Assembly (NCBI GenBank): GCA_046262935.1
Contig: JBHELT010000014.1
Span: 1 to 14,396 of the forward strand
Length of the DNA: 14,396 nucleotides
Reading direction: 5' to 3'
Source: JBHELT01 sp046262935
GTDB lineage: Bacteria > Actinomycetota > CADDZG01 > JAHWKV01
Made by a program: the position numbers and the translations under genes. The notes under the pieces were generated by a model. That model was not told the origin of the DNA. It worked only from the letters and a program-made list of their open reading frames with translations, and ran no database searches. Shown piece after piece: positions 1-7,165 of the stretch; position 1 is the stretch's first letter; each line of letters opens with the position of its first letter.

Positions 1-1
1 G

Positions 2-178
2 GGATCGCTGACAGAATCGCTAAACGCCCTCGAGAGTGATCACGATTTCCTTCTCGAAGGCGGGGTATTCACCCGAGATGTTGTCGAGGCTTGGATCGAT
101 TACAAGCGCGTGAACGAGATCGATGCGATCAACCTTCGTCCACATCCATATGAGTTTTACTTGCATTACGACGTGTGA
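2..178 (+). CDS. glnA: Glutamine synthetase type I, C-terminal 58 residues (partial)
   Basis: The open frame enters from the left edge and ends at TGA 176-178. The 58 visible residues contain FLLEGGVFTRDVVEAWIDYK and end in RPHPYEFYLHYDV. This is the conserved C-terminal tail of bacterial type I glutamine synthetase, which forms glutamine from glutamate, ammonia and ATP in a cytoplasmic dodecamer. The HPYEF...YYDV-type ending is typical of the family, including actinobacterial GlnA. The catalytic domain lies outside the window. The gene is followed 20 bases later by a strong hairpin terminator. Identification is firm; the subtype is not resolved. Confidence 0.9.
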   Translation, partial: GSLTESLNALESDHDFLLEGGVFTRDVVEAWIDYKRVNEIDAINLRPHPYEFYLHYDV

Positions 179-197
179 ACATCACGCCATCACGGTT

Positions 198-228
198 GAA
201 CAAAGGCCCCCTATGGGGGCCTTTGTTC
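198..228. terminator. Bidirectional hairpin terminator between glnA and the lipoprotein gene
   Basis: There is a perfect 14-bp inverted repeat with a 3-base TAT loop: the left arm runs 198-211 and the right arm 215-228. The outer parts of the arms are A-rich on the left and T-rich on the right, so it can work as an intrinsic terminator in both directions. It lies between two convergent genes and overlaps the stop codon of the - strand lipoprotein gene by two bases. Confidence 0.85.
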
Positions 229-1024
229 ATGGGCCTACGCGCAATTCGGAGATGAACTTGAAGTCGCCGCTCTTCACTCTTGCGAAGGCAAGTGTGTAGT
301 AACGATCGGGCTTGACCCGAAGGGCGTAGAAGGCATAAATGGCGTTGCCCCCCATGGACATGGCGATCGCACCTGTGTCGGCCCTAAGCGCAGCCTGCAG
401 ACCGCTTTGGTTGTATTGCCCACAGAACTCGTTCAGATCGCCAGCACCTGGTGCAAGCCCTGGGTGCGCGAGTGAGAACATGGCGTTGCAGTCGCCGCTC
501 CTGATCGCACCAACGATGGCGGCCGCCACTTGGTCGGTCTTGGCCTTTGGCGGAGCCTGCGTGCCAACACTGATCGACTGGCGATCGGCATCGACCGCGA
601 ATGCCTTGAACTTCGAGTCTTTGTCGAGCGCCAGCAACATGGTTCGCGTGGGCCGCTGTCCGGCAGCTGAATCGTATGAGTAATCGATGACAGCACCAGA
701 ACCGTATTCGGCGCTGCGCAGAACCTTCATCCCTTTCGTGAAGCCGAGGTAAGTTCTGCACTGTTGCTGTGCATCCTCGGGTTTCTGATCACGAAGGTAA
801 GGGTGGATGAGCGCGGCCATCTTCACGCAGGTGTCATCGGCTGCAGCGGCTTCGATATTCGCGGCAGTAATTGCGATCCGTTGCTTGGCCTTAGGAAAGG
901 GAGATTGGCTCGTTGGGGATGCCTGCGAAGTTGGGACGACGATAGTTGGCTCATCTTTGCCCGACGAACAGGCAGCGAACACGATACACACAAGGGCGAT
1001 GGTCGCAGTCTTCATGAGTCTCAT
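227..1024 (-). CDS. Secreted lipoprotein with two tandem copies of an unknown domain
   Basis: This is a 265-residue protein of unknown function. The N-terminus MRLMKTATIALVCIVFAAC is a lipoprotein signal with Cys19 in the lipobox, so it is probably anchored on the outer face of the membrane. A Ser/Pro/Thr-rich linker (about 29-45) follows. The rest looks like two copies of one domain, about 57-145 and 165-262. Each copy has an Asp-Cys near its start (Cys66, Cys179), an Ala-Leu-...-His-Pro segment and a second Cys (Cys89, Cys201). I chose the ATG at 1024 because it forms an ATGA overlap with the stop of the small gene upstream; the ATG at 1015 is a possible alternative. The frame stays open to 1261, but that part is read within nadE. 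It is the last gene of the nadE operon. No enzyme motif is visible. Confidence 0.75.
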   Translation of the reverse strand: MRLMKTATIALVCIVFAACSSGKDEPTIVVPTSQASPTSQSPFPKAKQRIAITAANIEAAAADDTCVKMAALIHPYLRDQKPEDAQQQCRTYLGFTKGMKVLRSAEYGSGAVIDYSYDSAAGQRPTRTMLLALDKDSKFKAFAVDADRQSISVGTQAPPKAKTDQVAAAIVGAIRSGDCNAMFSLAHPGLAPGAGDLNEFCGQYNQSGLQAALRADTGAIAMSMGGNAIYAFYALRVKPDRYYTLAFARVKSGDFKFISELRVGP

Positions 1025-1152
1025 GCGGCTCGGTCGTCCGTTCCCAGCTTGGATGCTCGATACGTCTGCATGACAGCGCGCGCCTTTCCGTACAGCGCAA
1101 GAAGAACATAGCCGCCGGCGGATACTAGTAAGACGATGACGCCGGCGTTCAT
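1021..1152 (-). CDS. 43-residue single-pass membrane protein between nadE and the lipoprotein gene
   Basis: This is a small gene of unknown function. Its start ATG (1152-1150) overlaps the nadE stop as ATGA, and its own TGA (1023-1021) overlaps the start of the lipoprotein gene as ATGA. The protein begins MNAGVIVLLVSAGGYVLLAL, one hydrophobic segment at about residues 4-21. It continues as a short basic tail (YGKARAVMQTYRASK) and ends TDDRAA. By the positive-inside rule the tail would be cytoplasmic. The exact double overlap and the clean membrane segment argue that it is real and translationally coupled to both neighbours. It may be a helper of the lipoprotein, but that is a guess from position only. 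Confidence 0.65.
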   Translation of the reverse strand: MNAGVIVLLVSAGGYVLLALYGKARAVMQTYRASKLGTDDRAA

Positions 1153-2888
1153 GCGTAGGGCCTGAAGCGATTCGTGATCGGCAATCTTCTATCACGACCG
1201 AACGCTTTGTTGGTGACCTTGATGCCAGGGGGTGCCTGCCGCCGCTTGTACTCGGCTGCATCGACCATTGCCGTTATCCGCCTCACGATGACCTCGTCGA
1301 ACCCCATCGCCACCATCTCGGGAACCGATCGTTCATCTTCGATGTAAGCCTCTAGGATCGGATCGAGGATCTCGTAAGGCGGCAGGCTGTCGGTATCGAG
1401 TTGGCCCGGTCGCAGTTCCGCCGTTGGTGGACGTTCGATGATCGTAGGCGGGATCGCCGCCGACAAGCTGTTTCGATGATTGCATAGCGCGTAAACGAGG
1501 GTCTTTGGAACATCCTTCAGTACCGCGAACCCTCCCGACATATCGCCATAGAGCGTGGCGTACCCAACGGCCATCTCAGACTTATTCCCGGTTGATAGCA
1601 CGATGCGCCCAAACTTATTCGAGATCGCCATCCATATCATCCCCCTGATCCTTGCTTGCAGATTCTCCTCGGCGACATTGGGGGCCGAATCTGCGAATAC
1701 TGGGGTGAGGGCTTTCATCGCAGACTCGAATATCTCCGTGATGGGGATGATCTCCAGGGCGAATCCGAGGTTCGCTGCGAGAAGTTGTGCGTCTTCAACC
1801 GATCGGGTTGCGGTGTACTCGCTGGGGTTCGAGATCCCTATCACGTTATCGGCGCCGATCGCATCGACCGCGATCGCCGCGGTGAGCGCCGAATCTATCC
1901 CGCCCGATATACCGATGAGAGCGCCTTTGAACCCATTCTTTCCGAGGTAATCCCTAACACCAAGGACCAACGCCGAATAGACCTCCTCGGCCTCTGACAT
2001 GATGGGGGTCATGCGGGGCTCGACGGCTGGCATAGACGAGGGGAGATCGGCCAAGGGGCCGAGATCGACCACAACCGCGGCGTTGGCGATACGCGTTCCG
2101 CCAGCCGATGCCGCGTCCGTTGCGTTGGGGGCTGTCCGGCGGAGTGGCGCGTTGGAGATGTTCAACTCGGTGACTAGGATCTCTTCGCAGAACTGACCCG
2201 CGCGACTCACCACTTGACCGTCGGCGTCGACGACGCATGATTGACCGTCGAAGACGAGTTCGTCTTGCCCGCCAACCATGTTCACATAGGCGAATGCCGC
2301 GCCGGTTTGGATCGAGCGTTTCTTCAGCAGGTCCTGTCGCTCGTCACCCTTGCCCCGATGATAAGGAGAGGCATTGATGTTAACGATGAGCCGAGCACCG
2401 GCTTCGACGCAGGACATATGGGGACCGTCCTCCCCCCAAAGGTCCTCACACACCGTTACGCCGAACAAGATGTCGCCCAGTTTGCACACGACGATCCTGC
2501 CGCCTCGGTGGAAATACCGTTGTTCGTCGAACACACCGTAATTAGGCAGCAGATGCTTGTGGTAGGTCGCGACAACCTTCCCCTGACCGATGACCGCTGC
2601 GGCATTGAAGAGTTGGTCGTCTACGCGGTCGACGAAACCCACGATAGCAACGATGTCGTGAACTGCCTCAGCGACACTCTTCAGAGCATGAAGGTTGGCT
2701 TCGACGAAAGAACGATTCAGCACCAAGTCCTCTGGCGGATAACCCATCAGGGCCAGTTCCGGCAAGGCAACCAGATGGGCGCCCGCCCGCTTGGCATCGG
2801 ATATCACTCGCGAGATGGTCGCGGCGTTGGCCGTGAGATCGCCAAGGGTCGGATCCATCTGGCCAAGGGCGATTCGCAGAGTGCTCAT
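1149..2888 (-). CDS. nadE: Glutamine-dependent NAD+ synthase
   Basis: This 579-residue cytoplasmic enzyme makes NAD+ from deamido-NAD+, ATP and glutamine, the last step of NAD biosynthesis. The N-terminal nitrilase-like glutaminase domain (about 1-270) has the full catalytic triad: Glu44 in ALPELALMGYPPEDL, Lys111 in YHKHLLPNYGVF and Cys147 in GVTVCEDLWG. The C-terminal synthetase domain carries the ATP-binding loop SGGIDS (328-333), STGNKSE (432-438), GDMSGGFAVLKDVPK (448-462) and a basic tail ending RRLPITNRFRPYA. The length matches the two-domain bacterial form that uses glutamine. GGAG lies 7 bases before the ATG. Its stop is the first of two ATGA overlaps in the operon. All key residues are present, so it should be active. 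Confidence 0.95.
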   Translation of the reverse strand: MSTLRIALGQMDPTLGDLTANAATISRVISDAKRAGAHLVALPELALMGYPPEDLVLNRSFVEANLHALKSVAEAVHDIVAIVGFVDRVDDQLFNAAAVIGQGKVVATYHKHLLPNYGVFDEQRYFHRGGRIVVCKLGDILFGVTVCEDLWGEDGPHMSCVEAGARLIVNINASPYHRGKGDERQDLLKKRSIQTGAAFAYVNMVGGQDELVFDGQSCVVDADGQVVSRAGQFCEEILVTELNISNAPLRRTAPNATDAASAGGTRIANAAVVVDLGPLADLPSSMPAVEPRMTPIMSEAEEVYSALVLGVRDYLGKNGFKGALIGISGGIDSALTAAIAVDAIGADNVIGISNPSEYTATRSVEDAQLLAANLGFALEIIPITEIFESAMKALTPVFADSAPNVAEENLQARIRGMIWMAISNKFGRIVLSTGNKSEMAVGYATLYGDMSGGFAVLKDVPKTLVYALCNHRNSLSAAIPPTIIERPPTAELRPGQLDTDSLPPYEILDPILEAYIEDERSVPEMVAMGFDEVIVRRITAMVDAAEYKRRQAPPGIKVTNKAFGRDRRLPITNRFRPYA

Positions 2889-2945
2889 CGCTCCAGACTA
2901 AACCCCCGGTAGAGTTAGACGTGCCCCCAGGATCTCAGTTATCTG

Positions 2946-2957
2946 ACTGATATCAGT
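2946..2957. repeat. 12-bp perfect palindrome upstream of nadE
   Basis: The sequence actgatatcagt is its own reverse complement. It covers the stop codon of the glycosidase-like gene and lies in the 64-base gap before nadE. It could be a dimeric operator for nadE, but there is only one copy and nothing else supports it; a chance palindrome is also possible. Confidence 0.2.
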
Positions 2958-3960
2958 GGATCGAGTTGGTCAATATGGTCCAACCAGTTTGCGAGGTTGT
3001 GCGATAGTCGTAGTTGGAAGCACCGATAACTCCACCCTCGGCGTCGGCCTGTACGAATCCCCTGTAATCGTCGTCGACACTGGTGTTCCCAACGCCTCCG
3101 ATCGCATGCACCGCGGCACCGGGCTGGCCTAGGTCTTTCCTGAGCAGGGATATGTTCTCGGATGTATAGCGATGTGCATCGCGATATCCGGACTCCGGTT
3201 TACGATTCGTCCAGTAATCCATGGGCATCCATACGTCATAGATCGTGTTGATCGAGCCCCAGGGAAACCCTGGCCAGAAATTTGGGTTGATCACGTCGGT
3301 TACAACCGGAGGCATGACTATGGCACCCAAGGCCTCGGTCCCCGACGCGCCGCGCAGTTGACGTGAAAGATCAACCAGCCGGGCGCTTCGATCGTTCGCG
3401 TCGGGGACCGAGTTGCGCCACTCGATGTCCACTGCGATACCGTCGAAACGATCGCTTCCCGCCCGGAACGCACGGATAGCTTGAAGATGCTTCAGGTCCC
3501 TGCCTACATCTGCGAACTTTGGCAGGTACCAACCCACAACCGCTATCCCACGCGCATGTGCCCCCAGAAGCCAGTCGCTCAATAGATCGGGATCTACGAG
3601 ATCGCCGGGGGTGCGATCGTCTTCCTTGGCCGCTTGCAAGTAAAGCGTCTTAACGCCATGCGCCTTCATCTCATCGAGCGATCTTGGCCCGATCCGCGGA
3701 GGATCGCCGGACAACTCCCTCGACCAGTCGTAAACGTCCACCCATGTTCCAAGACCACGATAAACACCGATCTCTCTCTTCGTCACATACCCGGTTGAAC
3801 GGACCCTGCGTGTTCTGTGTTTCCGGCGGATCGCGTGTGAGTGCCTGTGACGCCGGACACGTGATATTCGATGGGTGCGGACCGCGGCGGTCGCAGAAAC
3901 ATCAGGAAGGGTGAGTGTGAATATGGTGAGGAAGGCAAGGATGATCGAAAATCTCTTCAA
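2953..3960 (-). CDS. Secreted glycoside-hydrolase-like TIM-barrel protein with an Arg/His-rich N-terminal tract
   Basis: This 335-residue protein has a signal peptide (MKRFSIILAFLTIFTLTLP..., cleavage near residue 24-26). A very basic Arg/His-rich stretch follows at about 29-54. From about 65 the sequence behaves like a TIM barrel of the putative glycosidase type: GVYRGLGTWVDVYDW (65-79), KTLYLQ (104-109), VVGWYLP (141-147), DGIAVDIEW (173-181, acidic residues at a strand end, candidate catalytic site), VWMPMDYW (243-250), HAIGGVG (285-291) and a final SNYDYRTT. The substrate cannot be told. The start is TTG at 3960, with GGGG about 10 bases upstream and no in-frame ATG nearby. It ends 64 bases before nadE and may share its transcript. 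Secretion and a glycosidase-like fold are fairly sure; the activity is inferred. Confidence 0.7.
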   Translation of the reverse strand: MKRFSIILAFLTIFTLTLPDVSATAAVRTHRISRVRRHRHSHAIRRKHRTRRVRSTGYVTKREIGVYRGLGTWVDVYDWSRELSGDPPRIGPRSLDEMKAHGVKTLYLQAAKEDDRTPGDLVDPDLLSDWLLGAHARGIAVVGWYLPKFADVGRDLKHLQAIRAFRAGSDRFDGIAVDIEWRNSVPDANDRSARLVDLSRQLRGASGTEALGAIVMPPVVTDVINPNFWPGFPWGSINTIYDVWMPMDYWTNRKPESGYRDAHRYTSENISLLRKDLGQPGAAVHAIGGVGNTSVDDDYRGFVQADAEGGVIGASNYDYRTTSQTGWTILTNSIH

Positions 3961-4095
3961 TGCGTGCGCCCCGATCGAGTAAGGATGGGTGGAACTGACA
4001 TTATCGGCGGCGTTGGAGGGTCAACTTGAGCCAAAGAAGTTACCAACGCAAGCCGATAAGCTTGCCTGAAGCCTCCAAACGACGGGAGAAGGATT

Positions 4096-4368
4096 ATGGG
4101 TTTCAAAGACAAACTTCATGACGCCACAGAGAAAGCCAAGAAAGCAGCAGAGCAGGCCACCGACAAAGCTAAAGACTTTGCTGAGTCGGCCGCAGAGAAG
4201 GCGAAAGACGTCGCCGAAGTGGCAGGAGACAAAGCGAAAGACGCGGCTGGCAAAGCGAAAGACGCGGCTGAGTTGGCAGGAGACAAAGCCAGAGAAGCAG
4301 TGAGCAAAACGAAAGACGCTGAGGGTACCGCCGATGACAACTCCGAGAAGATCGAGGACAAGCCTTAA
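4096..4368 (+). CDS. LEA-like 11-mer repeat protein
   Basis: This is a 90-residue, very hydrophilic protein made almost only of Lys, Ala, Asp and Glu. Residues 11-43 are three tandem 11-mers of the form (T/A)(E/D)KAK-D--E-A, followed by looser copies (44-72) and an acidic tail. The pattern is that of group 3 late-embryogenesis-abundant (LEA_4) and apolipoprotein-like proteins, which are disordered in solution and fold into amphipathic helices on drying or at membranes. There is no signal peptide, so it should be cytoplasmic. A strong ribosome site (GGAGAAGG, 4084-4091) precedes the ATG. It is monocistronic, divergent from the glycosidase-like gene and convergent with the S51 gene 7 bases away, with no visible terminator. 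A role in desiccation or osmotic stress is inferred from the family only. Confidence 0.75.
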   Translation: MGFKDKLHDATEKAKKAAEQATDKAKDFAESAAEKAKDVAEVAGDKAKDAAGKAKDAAELAGDKAREAVSKTKDAEGTADDNSEKIEDKP

Positions 4369-4375
4369 CGACGCG

Positions 4376-5080
4376 TCAATCGATGAGTGTCGCCTCCAAA
4401 GGGGTCTCTACGACTGTCTGCTCCGATAGGAACACTCGGTACGCGGTAGCACCGCGTCTTGCGGTGACAACCTCCGCGATCTGGTCACCATCGAACCGCA
4501 CAGCAGCGTCATCGTCGATCGCGATGCCCGCTGGGAATCCGTTGGACACGAGGGAATGATAAAGAGGTCTGCGCTGTACCTCGCCGTCGTAGTGCGGACA
4601 ATGACTTCCCTTCAAGAATCCCAACCCGTCATCGAGAGGTTGCAGTTCATAAAGATCGAATGAATCGGTTGTGCCGCATTCGAACCAACAAAGGGAACCG
4701 GCACTTCCGCCGGTCATGACGACTCCCAACTCCCATGCCTCGCGCAGAGCGACATCAACGTCGTGCGCCCTCCAAACAGCGAGCATGCTGGCCGTGTTGC
4801 CTCCCCCCACCCAGATCACATCTTGCGACAAGAGGTAAGACGCTATGTCTTTCACCGTTCTGTCGAAAAGATTGAGATGCGTAACCTCAGCCAGGTCCGA
4901 GGGAACGCGCCCATAGAATCCTGCGACGACAGCGGTCGAATCTCCTGTGGCCGTTGGGATGAATGCAACCTTCGGCCGAGGTTTCCCGGTGAGGCCGAGG
5001 ATATAGGTGACCAAGGGATGCACAGTTCGCGGGATGGGTCGCATGCCACCGAACGCAACGATCGTTGAGGGTCTCTTCAT
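4376..5080 (-). CDS. Peptidase E-like (family S51) serine peptidase
   Basis: This 234-residue cytoplasmic protein of the class-I glutamine-amidotransferase-like fold is related to dipeptidase E and cyanophycinase. The strand and loop VIWVGGGNT (88-96) and the nucleophile elbow VMTGGSAGS (121-129, Ser126) are diagnostic. His163 in SHCPHYDGE lies 37 residues after the serine, as in peptidase E, and Asp139 or Asp142 could complete the triad. The end has the usual GIAIDDDAAV strand. The start is ATG at 5080, which overlaps the stop of the DinB-like gene as ATGA; a longer frame to 5128 would run inside that gene. Family S51 includes Asp-X dipeptidases, alpha-aspartyl peptidases and cyanophycinases. 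The actual substrate is not clear. Confidence 0.8.
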   Translation of the reverse strand: MKRPSTIVAFGGMRPIPRTVHPLVTYILGLTGKPRPKVAFIPTATGDSTAVVAGFYGRVPSDLAEVTHLNLFDRTVKDIASYLLSQDVIWVGGGNTASMLAVWRAHDVDVALREAWELGVVMTGGSAGSLCWFECGTTDSFDLYELQPLDDGLGFLKGSHCPHYDGEVQRRPLYHSLVSNGFPAGIAIDDDAAVRFDGDQIAEVVTARRGATAYRVFLSEQTVVETPLEATLID

Positions 5081-5610
5081 GTTTCGAGGATCTTCCTTAA
5101 GGAACCCGTTTCGAGCCCAAAGGCCCACCCATCTAATTCAGGCGGAGTCATGGCCATTGAACTCACCATGCTGCAGATCTGTTCGCGATGTTCAGTGGCA
5201 TGGTTGATGGCTTGCAGCATCACGACCCATGGGTCAACCTCGAAGCCATCGGTTGTGATGCAAGGCGCCTCGATCGACGCCCAACCGTCTTCACTCGTAA
5301 GGGTAAGAAGGCCATCTCCAGAAACAGCAACGAAATCCTTCAGTTGATGGAACTCAGGGGTGATTCGAACCCGTTGCGCAACCGGGAGCCTCAGTAGGGC
5401 TAGGTAACCCGCCTGAGCGGTGGCTATGTGTGTGAGAGTGGCCCTGATCGAGCCATACGCAACGGTCTTCGGCTCAGCGTCGAGCTGGTCTGCGCCAAGT
5501 GCCGCGCAAGCATCGAAGATCGTAAGGTTCGCCCATTGGTTGTGGGCGAATATCTTCTCAAGGACGATTCGGCAAGGTGGGATCCTTTTTCCGCTCTTTC
5601 CGTTTTCCAC
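5077..5610 (-). CDS. DinB-like four-helix metalloprotein
   Basis: This is a protein of about 177 residues in the DinB/YfiT-like superfamily, small four-helix bundles that bind a metal through three histidines and include thiol-dependent transferases. Visible landmarks are HNQWANLTIFDAC near the N-terminus (23-35), THIATAQAGYLALL (60-73, His61) and QAINHATEHREQI (133-145, His137 and His141), which supply the His triad. I chose the GTG at 5610 because AAAGGA lies 6 bases upstream; the frame stays open to 5826, but that would cross the divergent neighbour. The stop overlaps the S51 gene start (ATGA), so the two are translationally coupled. The reaction is unknown; detoxification with a low-molecular-weight thiol is one possibility. 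Confidence 0.75.
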   Translation of the reverse strand: MENGKSGKRIPPCRIVLEKIFAHNQWANLTIFDACAALGADQLDAEPKTVAYGSIRATLTHIATAQAGYLALLRLPVAQRVRITPEFHQLKDFVAVSGDGLLTLTSEDGWASIEAPCITTDGFEVDPWVVMLQAINHATEHREQICSMVSSMAMTPPELDGWAFGLETGSLRKILET

Positions 5611-5719
5611 CCAACATCCTTTCACGAAACGAACAATGATCCGTCCGCAGGCAGGATTCTTACGGACCGATGTCGAATAGGTGACCAGTAAAGAACCTGG
5701 ATCTGGAGACCTGACAGCC

Positions 5720-6478
5720 GTGCGCAAGAAGATGCTTGTGATCGTTCCTTGGGTAGTCGCGACCCTATTGTTACCACTCGTCCCATCGCATGCTGCGGAT
5801 AATTCTGCCCCATTCTCTCGTGGCAAGGTATGTCTGACTTATCAAGGTGCCGCGATGTCAGGGGTCAATTCGCAAGCGAACTACTGTTACGAGTCTCCCT
5901 TCGGCTTCGAGCCCGCTGAATACGCTACGCAGGTTGTTGAATGTCCGATCCTTCCTAGCCAGTGTGCAGGCGCTTACGAGGTGGGCAGGCCCACTAACCT
6001 GATAGCCGAGTCGGCGCGCAATGGATTTCTGGCGGTAGGAGGCAAGGAAGCGATCTCGATAGGGAATCCGGGACCAGCGATACCGGGATATCCAGATTAC
6101 CTATATCTTGCCGATGTCAGGACGGCAGCCTCGATAGTCGATCTGATAAGTCCAAACGTGACGACCAGCGTTACGGTTACTGCACACGTGAATGAGATCA
6201 AATACGCGGAATCCCCCTATTACGTCGGCTTAGCCCTTTGTATACGCCTCTTCGATCGTGGGCCCGTAACTGGGACCAAGCCGGGGGCATCGTTCACTCC
6301 CTTCGCTGCTAAGTGTGTGGATCCCTCCAAGATTACGGGAGACTTGATCGCCCTCGGGACAATAAAGGTCTCCAATGGTATCGCTCGAAAGTTGAGCCTA
6401 GAAGTCGAGCTTGACAACCTGTTCAACGACGGCGGAGGGTCGGCGCAAGTTACGAATATCAGTTACACCTTCGGCTGA
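5720..6478 (+). CDS. Secreted six-cysteine protein of unknown function
   Basis: I do not recognise a family. The 252-residue product starts with a clear signal peptide (VRKKMLVIVPWVVATLLLPL..., cleavage after SHA near residue 25). The mature part has six cysteines (in KVCLTY, NYCYES, VECP, SQCAG, LALCIR and AKCVD), which could form three disulfides outside the cell. It ends in alternating strands (KLSLEVELDNLF, VTNISYTFG) that suggest a beta-rich fold. The start is GTG at 5720 with GGAG 11 bases before it; an ATG at 5732 and a longer GTG start at 5681 are alternatives, the latter lacking a ribosome site. It is transcribed away from the DinB-like gene. A 7-bp inverted repeat (6473-6479 with 6502-6508) overlaps its end but lacks a T tract. 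Confidence 0.65.
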   Translation: MRKKMLVIVPWVVATLLLPLVPSHAADNSAPFSRGKVCLTYQGAAMSGVNSQANYCYESPFGFEPAEYATQVVECPILPSQCAGAYEVGRPTNLIAESARNGFLAVGGKEAISIGNPGPAIPGYPDYLYLADVRTAASIVDLISPNVTTSVTVTAHVNEIKYAESPYYVGLALCIRLFDRGPVTGTKPGASFTPFAAKCVDPSKITGDLIALGTIKVSNGIARKLSLEVELDNLFNDGGGSAQVTNISYTFG

Positions 6479-6636
6479 TCCCTGCGGGGGGGTGCGTTCC
6501 TATCAGCCCGGGAACTGCGTTGACGATCCGAGGAGGAACACCGAAGGGTTTGCCATCGTGCGGAATCCGACCTGCTCTGATCGCGGATGACCGCAGCGGC
6601 ACGGAGGCCCTTGTCAGTCAACAGAGCGGGTCTGTG

Positions 6637-6692
6637 AATCAACCGCGCCGGCCAGTGAAGCCGCCCCGCGCCGATGCACTCGCTTGATATGC
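6637..6692. other. attC-like site 1 (weak)
   Basis: The R-like boxes are AATCAAC (6637-6643, one mismatch to RYYYAAC) and GATATGC (6686-6692). The right end (gatgcactcgcttgatatgc) resembles the right end of site 6 (gtgcacgcgcgagttatgc). The internal pairing is poor. It would close the leftmost cassette. The 158 bases between 6479 and 6636 hold no gene I can support. Confidence 0.35.
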
Positions 6693-6707
6693 GGCCAAAG
6701 GCGGGGC

Positions 6708-7136
6708 TTAGAATCCCAGCTCTCGGATGAGTTCCTCCGGCGGGGAAGCGCTGACCGTGAGCTCACTAAGCTTGATGGTTCGCGCACGCGCGAAGAACCT
6801 CACAATCCGCCCTGGGTTCTTGAGTACCATTGGTGGATTCAGGCTGGCCCTAGCGGGAGGGGAGATCGTGAGCTTCACGAGTCCTGTCCCCGCGCGATTT
6901 ACTAGCCATTTCCCGGAGCGCCCGTGGATACCGCGCGATGCAGTTTCCAAGTCGGGCCGTTGTATGGCCTTGCGTATCGATGCTCGAGGTATCACAGCCG
7001 AGAACATGGGCGGCTCACCCATCGTTACTCGAAGGTCGCGATCGCTGACCTCAATGCCACCGCCTTCCATAGACGCTAGGGCTTTCTTGGTCAGGTCCTC
7101 TGCCCCGGAGTCCGATGCGAATTCGAAACTACTCAT
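6708..7136 (-). CDS. Conserved-looking hypothetical protein
   Basis: This 142-residue soluble protein has no assigned function. It has no signal peptide or membrane segment. It alternates short strands (GIEVSDRDLRVTM, FSAVIPRASIR, KWLVNRAGTGLVKLTI, TIKLSELTVSA), suggesting a beta-rich fold, and a Gly-Arg-Ser-Gly-Lys-Trp-Leu-Val-Asn turn at about residues 72-80 that reminds me of uncharacterised actinobacterial proteins; that is memory, not a search. A strong ribosome site (GGGAGGG) lies 4 bases before the ATG. It follows the SnoaL-like gene by 29 bases, so the two are probably co-transcribed, and no attC-like site separates them. Confidence 0.6.
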   Translation of the reverse strand: MSSFEFASDSGAEDLTKKALASMEGGGIEVSDRDLRVTMGEPPMFSAVIPRASIRKAIQRPDLETASRGIHGRSGKWLVNRAGTGLVKLTISPPARASLNPPMVLKNPGRIVRFFARARTIKLSELTVSASPPEELIRELGF

Positions 7137-7165
7137 GCACCCTCCCTTATTGAATCACTGACTAC

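Noticed and set aside
1025..1261. 79-residue N-terminal extension of the lipoprotein frame
   Set aside because: It overlaps nadE and the small membrane gene, is rich in Arg and Ser, and would bury the lipoprotein signal.
2241..2912. 223-codon open frame on the + strand opposite nadE
   Set aside because: It lies wholly on the reverse strand of a well-conserved enzyme gene, has no ribosome site or domain, and is a codon-bias shadow.
4369..4378. Palindrome gacgcgtc between the LEA-like and S51 genes as a terminator
   Set aside because: The stem is too short, with no loop and no T tract.
6727..7161. 144-codon + strand frame
   Set aside because: It mirrors the - strand hypothetical gene, which has the strong ribosome site.
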